22,048 bases of DNA, taken from NCBI GenBank assembly GCA_016281475.1, contig JAEEIS010000227.1, positions 1 to 22,048 on the forward strand. Reading direction: 5' to 3'. A model generated the notes under the pieces. It worked only from the letters and a program-made list of their open reading frames with translations. It searched no databases and had not been told where the DNA came from. This DNA is from Bacteroidales bacterium (GTDB lineage: Bacteria; Bacteroidota; Bacteroidia; Bacteroidales; P3). A program made the position numbers and the translations under genes. This document shows, piece by piece, positions 1 to 8,319 of the stretch. Numbering within the stretch: position 1 is the first letter of the stretch; each line of letters begins with the position of its first letter.

Positions 1-1
1 C

Positions 2-454
2 CTGATGGCAGGTCGCGCCTCTGAGGAGATATTCTTTGGCAAGATAAGCACTGGAGCCCTCAACGACATAGAACGCGCTACGAAGATGGCACAGTCGTTG
101 GTGGTCTACTACGGCATGAGCCCCGAACTGGGCAACATCAGCTTCTACGACTCCTCCGGACAAAATGAGTACGGCTTCACCAAACCCTTCTCTGAAAAAA
201 CCGCTGAGACTATCGACAAGGAGGTGAAACGCATAGTCGAAGAAGCCTACGCCCGCGCTAAGAGCATTATCCTCGGCCACCGTGCCCAGATGGACGAGCT
301 GGCAGGACAGCTGTATGAGAAAGAGGTGCTCTTCCGCGAAGACCTAGAACGCATCTACGGTCCTCGCGAAGCCGACTTGGAGAAACAGCGCGAAGAACAG
401 AAGAAAATAGAACAACCCGCCGAACAACAAGACAATGAAAACCTTTTGGATTAG
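2..454 (+). CDS. ftsH: ATP-dependent zinc metalloprotease FtsH, C-terminal part (5' truncated by the window)
   Basis: This is the end of the M41 peptidase domain and the C-terminal tail of the membrane-anchored AAA+ protease that degrades misfolded and regulatory membrane proteins. Reading begins upstream of the window; the frame is open from base 2, so the Met at base 5 is internal. The segment GRASEEIFFGKISTGALND matches the conserved FtsH stretch after the HExxH zinc site. The Asp of GALND (bases 65-67) corresponds to the third zinc ligand of the family. ERATKMAQSLVVYYGMS follows as in other FtsH proteins. The tail (from about base 380) is Glu/Gln-rich and variable, typical of the cytosolic end. 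The AAA+ module and HExxH lie outside the window. The stop overlaps the cdsA start by 20 nt, implying co-transcription and probably translational coupling. Confidence 0.95.
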   Translation: MMAGRASEEIFFGKISTGALNDIERATKMAQSLVVYYGMSPELGNISFYDSSGQNEYGFTKPFSEKTAETIDKEVKRIVEEAYARAKSIILGHRAQMDELAGQLYEKEVLFREDLERIYGPREADLEKQREEQKKIEQPAEQQDNENLLD

Positions 455-1307
455 AACAGCCAGCGCAACTGTGTATGCGCTTCTTTTCATCGGCTCGATA
501 TATAGCGGACGGCTGATTGGCAACAACAATATAGGCATACTCATCCTAACGGCCTTTGCCCTATTCGTAGCACTGGGCTGTACCTTCGAATACTACCGCA
601 TTGCCGAAATGCAAAACAACCATCCCAACAAGCCGCTGGGTTATTTCTTCACGGGCGCGATGGTGCTTACGCTCAGTCTTATAATCACAGACATCGAGAA
701 TGATGCAGTTACCAACTTCAGTTATAGCCTTATAATACCCATGGGGATCTTACTCTTTGTAGCCATGCCTATAGTACTGGCCTGTGAGTTGTGGCGCAAC
801 TCAGAGCATCCTTTTGGTGACGTACTCCACACGCTGCTCCCAGTCGTATATTGTGCCATCCCTTTAGGACTAATGTCGTTTTTGCACTACGAGTGCAACA
901 TCCTTATGATGTGTATCATCATGGTGTGGGTGAATGATAGTTTCGCCTACATGGGAGGCTCGCTATTAGGCAAACACAAGATGTGGCCCAAGCATTCACC
1001 GGGTAAGACTTGGGAGGGCACCGCCATAGGCGTGGCAGCATGTGTGGCAGTGGGCATACTAGTCGGTCCGCTGTTCAACCCTATTCATTATCATCAGGTT
1101 GGTTGGCCTTTCTGGCTGTTGCTGGCATTGGTATGCAGCATCATCGGCACTCTTGGCGACTTGGTTGAATCGATGCTCAAACGCTCGGTCGGTCTAAAAG
1201 ATTCTGGCAATATCATGCCGGGGCATGGTGGCTTCCTTGACCGCTTCGACAGCCTACTGATGATTATCCCCTTTGCAACGCTAATAGCCGTTGCAACCGT
1301 CTTTTAA
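435..1307 (+). CDS. cdsA: Phosphatidate cytidylyltransferase (CDP-diacylglycerol synthase)
   Basis: This integral inner-membrane enzyme makes CDP-diacylglycerol from phosphatidic acid and CTP, the branch-point precursor of phosphatidylethanolamine and acidic phospholipids. The 290-residue protein is hydrophobic, with about seven or eight predicted membrane spans (for example near residues 10-50 and 70-130). The full CdsA family signature is present at residues 246-272: SMLKRS, then KDSG, then PGHGGFLDRFD, which carries the conserved catalytic and metal-binding acidic residues. An earlier conserved block, WVNDSFAYMGG then SPGKTWEG, is also present. The start overlaps the end of ftsH. The next gene, a phosphatidylserine decarboxylase, acts further down the same lipid pathway, which supports the assignment. 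Confidence 0.96.
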   Translation: MKTFWIRTASATVYALLFIGSIYSGRLIGNNNIGILILTAFALFVALGCTFEYYRIAEMQNNHPNKPLGYFFTGAMVLTLSLIITDIENDAVTNFSYSLIIPMGILLFVAMPIVLACELWRNSEHPFGDVLHTLLPVVYCAIPLGLMSFLHYECNILMMCIIMVWVNDSFAYMGGSLLGKHKMWPKHSPGKTWEGTAIGVAACVAVGILVGPLFNPIHYHQVGWPFWLLLALVCSIIGTLGDLVESMLKRSVGLKDSGNIMPGHGGFLDRFDSLLMIIPFATLIAVATVF

Positions 1308-1327
1308 TAATATCATATCAACGTACC

Positions 1328-2002
1328 ATGTATATCCATCGAGAAGGAAAAAAACTTATCCTAGGTATGTTCGCCGTGGTGATGGTGATATACCTGCTGA
1401 TGATATTCTTTGTCCAGCACTGGACGGTGTTCCACTATTTGTTTATGACCATCCTGCTAGGCTTCTGGGTGATGGTGGCGATGTTCTTCCGCATACCGCG
1501 ACGCATCTTCACTGAGGACAGCACCCGCCTCATCGCCCCAGCCGACGGCGTGATTGTCACCATCGAGGAGACTCTGGAGAAAGAGTACATCAAAGAGGAG
1601 TGCATACAGATTAGCATCTTTATGAACGGCACCGACGTGCATGTGAACCGCTACCCCTGCGACGGCACCGTGGAGTATTGCAAGTACCATCGCGGCAATT
1701 ATTTCGTTGCCTCCTACCCCAAGAGCAGCGTTTTGAATGAACGCACTTCGGTGGGACTTCGGCTCGACAACGGGCAGAAGATAATGATACGACAGATTGC
1801 CGGCACAATGGCGCGACGCATCGTCTGCTATGCCCGCGAGGGCGAAAGGGTGAAACAGAACCAGGAGATGGGTTTCATCAAATTCGGATCGCGCATCGAC
1901 CTATTCGTGCCTAAGCACTTCACCATCGACGTCGACCTACAAGATACGGTGCGCAACGCCATCTCACCCATCTGCACCATCACACAACCTCCCATCGAAT
2001 AG
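1328..2002 (+). CDS. psd: Phosphatidylserine decarboxylase proenzyme, short type
   Basis: This enzyme decarboxylates phosphatidylserine to phosphatidylethanolamine. It is made as a proenzyme that self-cleaves between Gly and Ser, giving a small alpha chain with an N-terminal pyruvoyl group. Here the processing site is seen as FGSRID, Gly187-Ser188, in the usual C-terminal position. Other family blocks are PADGVI (near residues 71-76) and FMNGTDVHVNRYP. The 224-residue length fits the short family common in Bacteroidetes and archaea rather than the longer E. coli type. Two hydrophobic stretches at residues 10-28 and 33-52 should anchor it in the inner membrane. It starts 20 nt after cdsA. No phosphatidylserine synthase gene (pssA) follows; an unrelated RNA-modification gene does. 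Confidence 0.94.
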   Translation: MYIHREGKKLILGMFAVVMVIYLLMIFFVQHWTVFHYLFMTILLGFWVMVAMFFRIPRRIFTEDSTRLIAPADGVIVTIEETLEKEYIKEECIQISIFMNGTDVHVNRYPCDGTVEYCKYHRGNYFVASYPKSSVLNERTSVGLRLDNGQKIMIRQIAGTMARRIVCYAREGERVKQNQEMGFIKFGSRIDLFVPKHFTIDVDLQDTVRNAISPICTITQPPIE

Positions 2003-2016
2003 AACCACCAGCCCAA

Positions 2017-2709
2017 ATGTTCCTCTCCAACCAGATAATATACGAAGACAACCACCTGATAGCCATCAACAAGCTACCGGGACAACTAGTGCAAGGCGAC
2101 AAAACTGGCGACCGTTGTCTAGCAGAGGAGATAAAGAACTACATCAAGGAGCGCGATGCCAAGCCCGGCAATGTGTTTTGTGGAGTAATTCACCGTCTGG
2201 ACCGTCCCGTGAGTGGAGTGGTCATCTTCGCCAAGACTAGCAAGGCACTGGGGCGTATGAACGAATTGGTGAAGAGCCGCGACTTCAAAAAGTGCTATCA
2301 CGCAGTCGTCAAGACTATGCCGCCACAGCAGCAGGGTCATTTAGAAGACCATCTTGTGCGCAACGAACGTCTTAACAAAAGCTTCGTAACCAACAATCCT
2401 AATGCCGAAGGAGCCAAACTGGCCATGCTCGACTATCGTGTGCTGGCAACGTCGGCTGGCGGATACCACCTGCTGGAAATAATGTTACACACCGGCCGCC
2501 ACCATCAGATTCGATGCCAACTCGCCAATCTGGGCTGCCCCATCAAGGGCGACCTTAAATACGGGTTTCCACGTTCCAACCCAGACGGAAGTATCTCACT
2601 CCACGCCTATAGCGTCCAGTTTGAGCACCCCATCCGCCACGAGACTGTTTGCATCACGGCACCCGACCCGTGGAACTATTTTTCTGACAATACAAGCAAT
2701 AAAAAATAA
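2017..2709 (+). CDS. RluA-family 23S/tRNA pseudouridine synthase
   Basis: This enzyme would isomerise uridine to pseudouridine in ribosomal or transfer RNA. The motif HRLDRPVSGVVIFAKT carries the catalytic Asp at residue 62, as in the RluA/RluC/RluD/TruC group (usual form HRLDxxTSG; here Pro-Val replaces the usual Thr region). The later blocks LHTGRHHQIRCQLA and PIKGDLKYG match the family's RNA-binding and active-site motifs. At 230 residues it has only the catalytic domain, with no N-terminal S4 RNA-binding domain, so it is closer in size to RluA or TruC than to RluC/RluD. The target uridine cannot be named from sequence. The gene follows psd by 14 nt and probably ends the ftsH-cdsA-psd operon. 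Confidence 0.9.
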   Translation: MFLSNQIIYEDNHLIAINKLPGQLVQGDKTGDRCLAEEIKNYIKERDAKPGNVFCGVIHRLDRPVSGVVIFAKTSKALGRMNELVKSRDFKKCYHAVVKTMPPQQQGHLEDHLVRNERLNKSFVTNNPNAEGAKLAMLDYRVLATSAGGYHLLEIMLHTGRHHQIRCQLANLGCPIKGDLKYGFPRSNPDGSISLHAYSVQFEHPIRHETVCITAPDPWNYFSDNTSNKK

Positions 2710-2745
2710 AAAATAGATACATACTATAATAACAAGACTATTGAT

Positions 2746-5700
2746 ATGAAACAAAGATTCACCGCCCTATTGCTGGGCATCTTCATGTTGGGACTGTCGC
2801 ACGGATGGGCACAGACCTTGACCGTCGACCGCAGCGACTACTCTCAAGCCATATACACCTTCACGGCACCGCAGCCTAGCCTCAACATTGCCGAGGTGGA
2901 CAGCAACACCTATACGGTTGTCGGGATGTCTGGCGCGACCCCATCCACCCATATCGGCAGGCCCAATCTGCCCCACATATCGCAGATGATAGAGATTCCT
3001 CTGTGCGAGGATGTCGAAGTCAGCGTGTCGAATATCCATACACGCGGACTAAACCCGCTCAAATACCCCATGATACCTGTACAGCCCGCTCCAAGCAAAG
3101 CAAATCGGGAACCTCTGCCCTTTGTGATAGATAGTGCGTTTTATGCCACCGATGCATTCACGGACACTCCCGCCGCATGGGTCGAGAAGCTCGGTATCGG
3201 TCGCGACCGCAACCTCGCCATTCTACGCATATCTCCTATTTCCTATAACCCCGTCTCGGGTGAAATGCAGATGATTACCTCCATGACCATCACCCTCACC
3301 TATCGGGGCTGCGACGTAGCTGCCACACAAACGTTACACAGCCGCTATCATTCGCCCGACTTCGCCCTCGGCAACGGCACTCTCAACACCCTGCCCGGCA
3401 GCAAGAGTGTCCGCAATGATGCCCCGCTACACTATCTTATCGTCGCACACAACAGCTTCCGCGGAGCCCTCGACAGCTTCATTGCATGGAAAAAACGCCA
3501 AGGTTTCATCGTCACCGTCGGCTACACTGGCGATGCCGCCGTGGGCACCTCATCCACCTCTATAGCCAACTATACCAAAAGTTTTTACACCAACGCCTCC
3601 GACACTCTTCCCGCCCCCACATTCTTGCTCCTCGTTGGCGACCATCAACAGATACCCGCCTTCAATTCCCGCTGCACCTCGCCGGACTACGAACATGTGA
3701 CCGACCTCTATTACGCCACTTGGACCGTTGGTGACGACATCCCAGACTGCTACATGGGCCGTTTCTCCGCTCGCACACTATCCGAGTTGACCCCTCAAAT
3801 CGAAAAGACCATCTATTACGAAAGCTATGCCTTCGACGACGACAGTTATCTGGGCAACGGCGTGCTTATAGCAGGTGTCGACCGCGGCTATTCGGGCGAC
3901 AACGCATACAGCTATGCCGACCCTGCCATGGACTATATCGCCAAGACTTATATCAATGCCAGCAACGGCTATAACAACGTCCACTACTATAAGAACAACA
4001 TTAACTTTGCCCCCACCGGCGTGCATGTGGACGGCAGCTCTCAGACCACCCTCACCGCCAACAATCTGCGTGCCCTCTATAACGAAGGCTGCGGATGGGT
4101 AAACTATTCCGCCCACGGATACGATGACGAATGGTCCACTCCCACATTCTCCACCTCCCACGTGAACAACATGACCAATCAGGGCAAACCCGCCATCATG
4201 GTGGGCAACTGCTGCCTGTCGGGCAAGTTCAACACCAACTACAGCGATGCCTGTCTTGGCGAAGCCTTACTCCGCAAGGGAGGCAACGCAGGCGCCGTAG
4301 CCTATTTCGGCGCCACCAACTCCACCTATTGGCCTCAAGATTTCTGTTGGGCTGTAGGCTTACGCAGCAACATCTCTAACACCATGAACACCAACTATGA
4401 GGCCTCGCATCTAGGCATGTACGACCGTCTATTCCACACCCACGGCGAAAGCTATTCGGCTTGGCACACTACCGCAGGCTCCATCAACGTGGCAGGCAAT
4501 ATGGCAGTAGAAATGTATGGCACCTACAATTTATATTATTGGGAGATATACGAACTCTTTGGCGACCCCTCGCTGATGCCATGGCTCAGCCCCGCCGCCG
4601 AAATGACGCTGGAATTCTCCCCCGTCATCTCAGTCAGTTCCAGCAGCTATACGGTCAAAGCCGTCCCCCACGCCTATGTAGCCATCACCTCCCAAGAAAA
4701 TCATAGTCTAATCTGTGCCGCCTATGCCAACGAGGCTGGCGAGGCCCATCTTACGCTGCCAGCCGACCTTGTTCCAGGCACCTACGAACTCGTAGCATGG
4801 GCACAGAATCGCAAACCTGTCTTCGAAGCAATTACTGTCGCCGTGCTCGACGGCCCTTACGTCTTGCTCACCAATATCGAACCTATCGGAGAAATCCATC
4901 CAGGCGAAATCATCTACTTCGACTTTACCATAACCAATGTAGGCAGATCCATCCCTACCAGAGGACTGGTGACACTTAGCGACAACAACGGAGGAGGCTC
5001 CACCATCATCCAACCCATAGCACATTTCACTGAGTGCAATCCAGGCGACACCGTGACGCTCCACACCGTATGCCCCGTCCTGCTCTCCGACAACCTGAAA
5101 GACGGCGAGACCTTAAGGTTTTCAGCCAACGTCGACTTCGGGACTGGCACATCCACCCGAAACAAGGCCATCCAAGTCACTGCACCCCGCATCACCGTCT
5201 CCAACGCAAAGGCCACACCCCTTCTGACCCCCGACTCGGCATCTACCATCACCTGTCGTATCGCCAATGTGGGCAGCTATACCAGCGAGAGCATGACGCT
5301 GACTCTCACCAACGACTATGGCTTTATCAACCAACAGCCCGATCCCGTAAGGCTCGATGCCCTTGAAGCAGGCGATAGTCGCACGGTATCTTTCTATCTG
5401 TCCCTCAACAGCGACGTGCCTCAGTCCATCATTCCATTCTATCTCTATGCCACCACCGACAACGGCTCCCGACTCCTCGACACGTTGTTCCTCAGCTGTG
5501 GTGTAGACCATTCTGAGGACTTTGAGACAGGCACCTTCACAGCCAATCCATGGATACAAAGCAACCATCCATGGGAAATCACTTCAAGCAACGTATTGGA
5601 GGGCAGCTACTCCGCCCGCAGCCAGACCAATATGGGTAGTAATGCTGAATCGAAACTTTCAATCATTTGGGACTCTCCTGAGAACGACAGCATCAGCTTC

Positions 5701-6519
5701 TACTACAAAGTCTCTAGCGAGGATGGCTACGACCTATTCCGTTTCTTAATTGACGGTGTCGAAAAGCTATCAGCTTCAGGCGAAATTGGCTGGAAACGCG
5801 CCTCTTACCCCGTTACTGCAGGCAGCCATATCTTTGGTTTCAGCTACACTAAAGACCGCTACACTGTCTCCGGCAGCGACTGCGCATGGATCGACAACAT
5901 CACATTCCCATTCACTGGCAACCGATGCCAGTTCTCCACCGACCAAGTATGTCAAAACACCCCCTACGAATTTGCCGGACATAATCTCCCCACATCGCAG
6001 ACCGGCACATTCCCCTACTCCGACACCACCACATCCCCCTGGCAATACCTGACCCTTTCGGTTGTCGACGCACCCGATGTAAGTATCGAGGTCATTGAAA
6101 TCGACGAGGCCGCCCCCTGCCGACTGCTAGTGGCACATGGTGCGGACCGCTACGTTTGGAACACTGGCGACAGCACCAATTGCATCGCCGTCTGCCCCGA
6201 CAACACAGCCACCTATACGGTCACAGGCTACCGTGCCACCTGCAGTGGCGAGGCAAGCACCACCCTGCTCTCCATCGAACAGCCGACAGCCGAAACCAAC
6301 GTATCGCTCTATCCAAATCCTGCCCACAACCAAGTCACCATCACAGCCGACAACCTTATTTCAATCGAACTAATCAACATCATGGGGCAGGTCATAACCC
6401 GCAAACCGACTAACGCAAATTCCACCACTCTCGACCTTCAAAAACTGCCCAACGGCATCTATTTCGTCCGTATCGAAACACCTAATTCCTGGGTTACACG
6501 AAAACTCGTAAAGAAATAG
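2746..6519 (+). CDS. Secreted C25 (gingipain-like) cysteine protease with type IX secretion signal
   Basis: A 1257-residue secreted multidomain protease. Residues 1-22 form a signal peptide (cleavage after GWA-Q). Residues about 30-225 resemble the C25 propeptide. The peptidase domain spans about 228-612: His457 in NYSAHGYDDEW and Cys490 in GNCCLSGKF align with the gingipain catalytic His/Cys pair (HG and CxxGxF), and YELFGDPSLMPW is the usual end of the domain. Then come two CARDB-like beta-sandwich domains (about 703-815 and 816-921), a jelly-roll adhesin-like domain (about 922-1053) and an Ig-like module (about 1110-1180). Residues 1186-1257 (VSLYPNPA to the terminal VTRKLVKK) are a type A T9SS C-terminal domain, removed on export with surface anchoring. 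Cleavage specificity (Arg, Lys or other) cannot be read. It starts 36 nt after the pseudouridine synthase gene and ends at a terminator. Confidence 0.93.
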   Translation: MKQRFTALLLGIFMLGLSHGWAQTLTVDRSDYSQAIYTFTAPQPSLNIAEVDSNTYTVVGMSGATPSTHIGRPNLPHISQMIEIPLCEDVEVSVSNIHTRGLNPLKYPMIPVQPAPSKANREPLPFVIDSAFYATDAFTDTPAAWVEKLGIGRDRNLAILRISPISYNPVSGEMQMITSMTITLTYRGCDVAATQTLHSRYHSPDFALGNGTLNTLPGSKSVRNDAPLHYLIVAHNSFRGALDSFIAWKKRQGFIVTVGYTGDAAVGTSSTSIANYTKSFYTNASDTLPAPTFLLLVGDHQQIPAFNSRCTSPDYEHVTDLYYATWTVGDDIPDCYMGRFSARTLSELTPQIEKTIYYESYAFDDDSYLGNGVLIAGVDRGYSGDNAYSYADPAMDYIAKTYINASNGYNNVHYYKNNINFAPTGVHVDGSSQTTLTANNLRALYNEGCGWVNYSAHGYDDEWSTPTFSTSHVNNMTNQGKPAIMVGNCCLSGKFNTNYSDACLGEALLRKGGNAGAVAYFGATNSTYWPQDFCWAVGLRSNISNTMNTNYEASHLGMYDRLFHTHGESYSAWHTTAGSINVAGNMAVEMYGTYNLYYWEIYELFGDPSLMPWLSPAAEMTLEFSPVISVSSSSYTVKAVPHAYVAITSQENHSLICAAYANEAGEAHLTLPADLVPGTYELVAWAQNRKPVFEAITVAVLDGPYVLLTNIEPIGEIHPGEIIYFDFTITNVGRSIPTRGLVTLSDNNGGGSTIIQPIAHFTECNPGDTVTLHTVCPVLLSDNLKDGETLRFSANVDFGTGTSTRNKAIQVTAPRITVSNAKATPLLTPDSASTITCRIANVGSYTSESMTLTLTNDYGFINQQPDPVRLDALEAGDSRTVSFYLSLNSDVPQSIIPFYLYATTDNGSRLLDTLFLSCGVDHSEDFETGTFTANPWIQSNHPWEITSSNVLEGSYSARSQTNMGSNAESKLSIIWDSPENDSISFYYKVSSEDGYDLFRFLIDGVEKLSASGEIGWKRASYPVTAGSHIFGFSYTKDRYTVSGSDCAWIDNITFPFTGNRCQFSTDQVCQNTPYEFAGHNLPTSQTGTFPYSDTTTSPWQYLTLSVVDAPDVSIEVIEIDEAAPCRLLVAHGADRYVWNTGDSTNCIAVCPDNTATYTVTGYRATCSGEASTTLLSIEQPTAETNVSLYPNPAHNQVTITADNLISIELINIMGQVITRKPTNANSTTLDLQKLPNGIYFVRIETPNSWVTRKLVKK

Positions 6520-6540
6520 TGCAACTCACACCACACTATA

Positions 6541-6576
6541 AATCAGCCGAGAACCATCTCTCGGCTGATTTTTTTT
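6541..6576 (+). terminator. Rho-independent terminator of the C25 protease gene
   Basis: A perfect 12-bp stem (AATCAGCCGAGA at 6541-6552 with its complement at 6559-6570) encloses a 6-nt loop and runs into eight T residues. It begins 21 nt after the protease stop codon. Confidence 0.92.
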
Positions 6577-6584
6577 ATAATTAG

Positions 6585-6616
6585 TTTCAATTTTCAATTT
6601 TCAATTTTCAATTTTT
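6585..6616 (+). repeat. Short tandem TTTTCAA repeat
   Basis: Four near-perfect copies of the 7-nt unit TTTTCAA lie between the protease terminator and the decarboxylase promoter. Related AT-rich stretches occur at about 11977-12004 (reverse-complement form TTGAAAA) and 12071-12096. It looks like the simple-sequence spacer common in Bacteroidales intergenic DNA. Confidence 0.7.
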
Positions 6617-6629
6617 TCGTACCTTTGCA
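6616..6629 (+). promoter_or_regulatory. Bacteroidetes-type promoter (-7 element) of the decarboxylase gene
   Basis: TTCGTACCTTTGCA contains the -7 consensus TAnnTTTG at 6620-6627. It lies 56 nt upstream of the ATG and directly after the preceding terminator and repeat. No clear -33 TTTG is visible at the usual spacing. The same 14-mer, differing at one base, precedes two other genes in the window. Confidence 0.72.
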
Positions 6630-6683
6630 CCCAAATCCGAGTGTGTCGGATAGCATTGTTTAACCCCAATCCAAGTCGCACCG

Positions 6684-8084
6684 ATGAGAAACAAATACTA
6701 CGACCTAGTCGACCAAACTTTCGACTTCCCACAAGATGAATTTCGCACCGAAGAGGGCGAACTCTATTTCCACGACATCCCCCTGATGGAAATCATCAAG
6801 CAGTACGGAACCCCGTTGAAGATAACCTACCTGCCCAAGATAACCTCCCAAATCCAGCGCGCCAAGCGCATGTTCAACGTCGCCATCGCCAAGACCGACT
6901 ACCAAGGCAGCTATAACTACTGCTACTGCACCAAGTCAAGCCACTTCAGTTTCGTACTCGAAGAGGCACTCAAAAACGACATCAACCTCGAGACTTCCTC
7001 GGCCTTCGACATCAACCTCATCCAAGAGCTCTATGAGCAGCATCTCGTAGACAAAGACACCTTCATCGTCTGCAACGGATACAAGCGCACTCAGTACATC
7101 GAGAACATCGTGGGCATGTACAACGACGGCTTCCACAACATCGTGCCCATCCTCGACAACAAAAACGAGTTCCACGCCCTCGACCAGCTGCTCGAAAAGC
7201 CCGACACCCCAATGAAGTTGGGCATCCGCATCGCCGCCGAAGAGGAACCCAAGTTCGACTTCTACACCTCACGCCTCGGCATGCGCTACAGCGACATCGT
7301 CAGCTTCTACGAAGAACACGTCAAGCCCAACCGCAAGTTCACCTTCAAGATGCTTCACTTCTTCATCAACACTGGCATCCGCGACACCGCCTACTACTGG
7401 AACGAGCTCTCCAAATGTGTCAACGTCTACTGCGACCTCAAGCGCGTCTGTCCCGAACTCGACTCCCTCAACATCGGTGGCGGGTTCCCCTGCAAGACTT
7501 CCCTAGCCGCCAACTACGACTACGAATACATGGCCGAGGAGGTGCTTGCACAAATCAAGGCCATCTGCACCAACCGCGGTGTCGATGAGCCCAACATCTT
7601 CACCGAATTTGGCAGCTTCACCGTCGGCGAAAGCGGTGCCACCCTCTACAGCATCCTCGACCAAAAACAGCAGAACGACCGCGAGATGTGGTACATGATC
7701 GACAGCTCGTTCATCACCACCCTCCCCGACACCTGGGGCATCAACCAGCGTTTCATCATGCTCCCCATCAACCACTGGGACTGCGAGTACCAGCGCGTCT
7801 TCCTCGGCGGCCTCACCTGCGACAGCGAAGACTACTACAACGCCGACTCGCACGCCAACGCCATCTTCCTACCCAAACTACAGAAGGACGACCCCCTCTA
7901 CATCGGCTTCTTCCACACCGGGGCCTATCAGGAGAGCCTCGGCGGCTATGGCGGCATCCAGCACTGCCTCATCCCCGCCCCCAAGCACATCATTATCGAC
8001 AAGGACGAAAACGGCGACTACACCACCAAACTCTTCGCCAAAGAGCAAAGCCACAAGTCCATGCTCAAAATCCTCGGATACTAA
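6684..8084 (+). CDS. PLP-dependent fold-III amino-acid decarboxylase, probable arginine decarboxylase
   Basis: This cytosolic enzyme has the alanine-racemase-type PLP barrel used by arginine, ornithine, lysine, diaminopimelate and carboxynorspermidine decarboxylases. Lys84 in CYCTKSSHF sits where the PLP Schiff-base lysine (YAxK-type motif) is found. LNIGGGFP is the glycine-rich phosphate-binding loop. Cys379 in GGLTCDSEDYYN matches the cross-subunit active-site CxSxD motif. FTEFGSFTVGESG replaces the more usual EPGR block. The 466-residue length is far below the roughly 630 residues of the classical biosynthetic SpeA, which also has extra domains. From memory, Bacteroidetes homologues of this length are usually annotated as arginine decarboxylase, but substrate is not readable from sequence, so no symbol is given. 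The gene stands alone between its own promoter and terminator; no agmatine-processing or spermidine genes are adjacent. Confidence 0.85.
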   Translation: MRNKYYDLVDQTFDFPQDEFRTEEGELYFHDIPLMEIIKQYGTPLKITYLPKITSQIQRAKRMFNVAIAKTDYQGSYNYCYCTKSSHFSFVLEEALKNDINLETSSAFDINLIQELYEQHLVDKDTFIVCNGYKRTQYIENIVGMYNDGFHNIVPILDNKNEFHALDQLLEKPDTPMKLGIRIAAEEEPKFDFYTSRLGMRYSDIVSFYEEHVKPNRKFTFKMLHFFINTGIRDTAYYWNELSKCVNVYCDLKRVCPELDSLNIGGGFPCKTSLAANYDYEYMAEEVLAQIKAICTNRGVDEPNIFTEFGSFTVGESGATLYSILDQKQQNDREMWYMIDSSFITTLPDTWGINQRFIMLPINHWDCEYQRVFLGGLTCDSEDYYNADSHANAIFLPKLQKDDPLYIGFFHTGAYQESLGGYGGIQHCLIPAPKHIIIDKDENGDYTTKLFAKEQSHKSMLKILGY

Positions 8085-8102
8085 GCCCAAAAGGCAATGA
8101 TT

Positions 8103-8147
8103 AAAAACTCGCGAGAGCAACATTATTCCGCTCTCGCGAGTTTTTTT
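8103..8147. terminator. Bidirectional Rho-independent terminator between convergent genes
   Basis: AAAAACTCGCGAGAGC (8103-8118) pairs perfectly with 8130-8145 around an 11-nt loop. It has a T-run on the plus strand and the matching T-run on the minus strand (the A-run at 8103-8107). It can end the decarboxylase transcript and also the convergent alcohol dehydrogenase transcript. The remaining gap to 8319 holds no credible gene. Confidence 0.88.
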
Positions 8148-8198
8148 CACCTTTTCGTTTTCAATCTGGCACCCGTAGCGTACTTTAGCGAAGCCCCA

Positions 8199-8214
8199 TC
8201 AACAGAACTGTTGA
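8199..8214. repeat. 16-nt palindrome between convergent genes
   Basis: TCAACAG AA CTGTTGA is a perfect 7-bp inverted repeat with a 2-nt centre, in the gap between the bidirectional terminator and the alcohol dehydrogenase stop. It is not near a promoter I can recognise, so its role is unknown. Confidence 0.45.
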
Positions 8215-8319
8215 CGTTCAAGCATACCGTCCCCTCGTCACCCCCCAAAGTAGGGGCTCCAACCAAAGCCTATTGCCAAACTGATGGGAAGTACCTACAG
8301 CCGCTGCGCGTCTTCTATC

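Noticed and set aside
2746..6519. Horizontal acquisition of the protease gene
   Set aside because: C-ending codon preference appears similar to neighbouring genes, and there are no flanking repeats, tRNA sites or mobile genes.
6520..6683. Possible riboswitch before the decarboxylase gene
   Set aside because: The only strong hairpin is the upstream gene's terminator. From the -7 element to the start is about 56 nt, with no structured aptamer visible.
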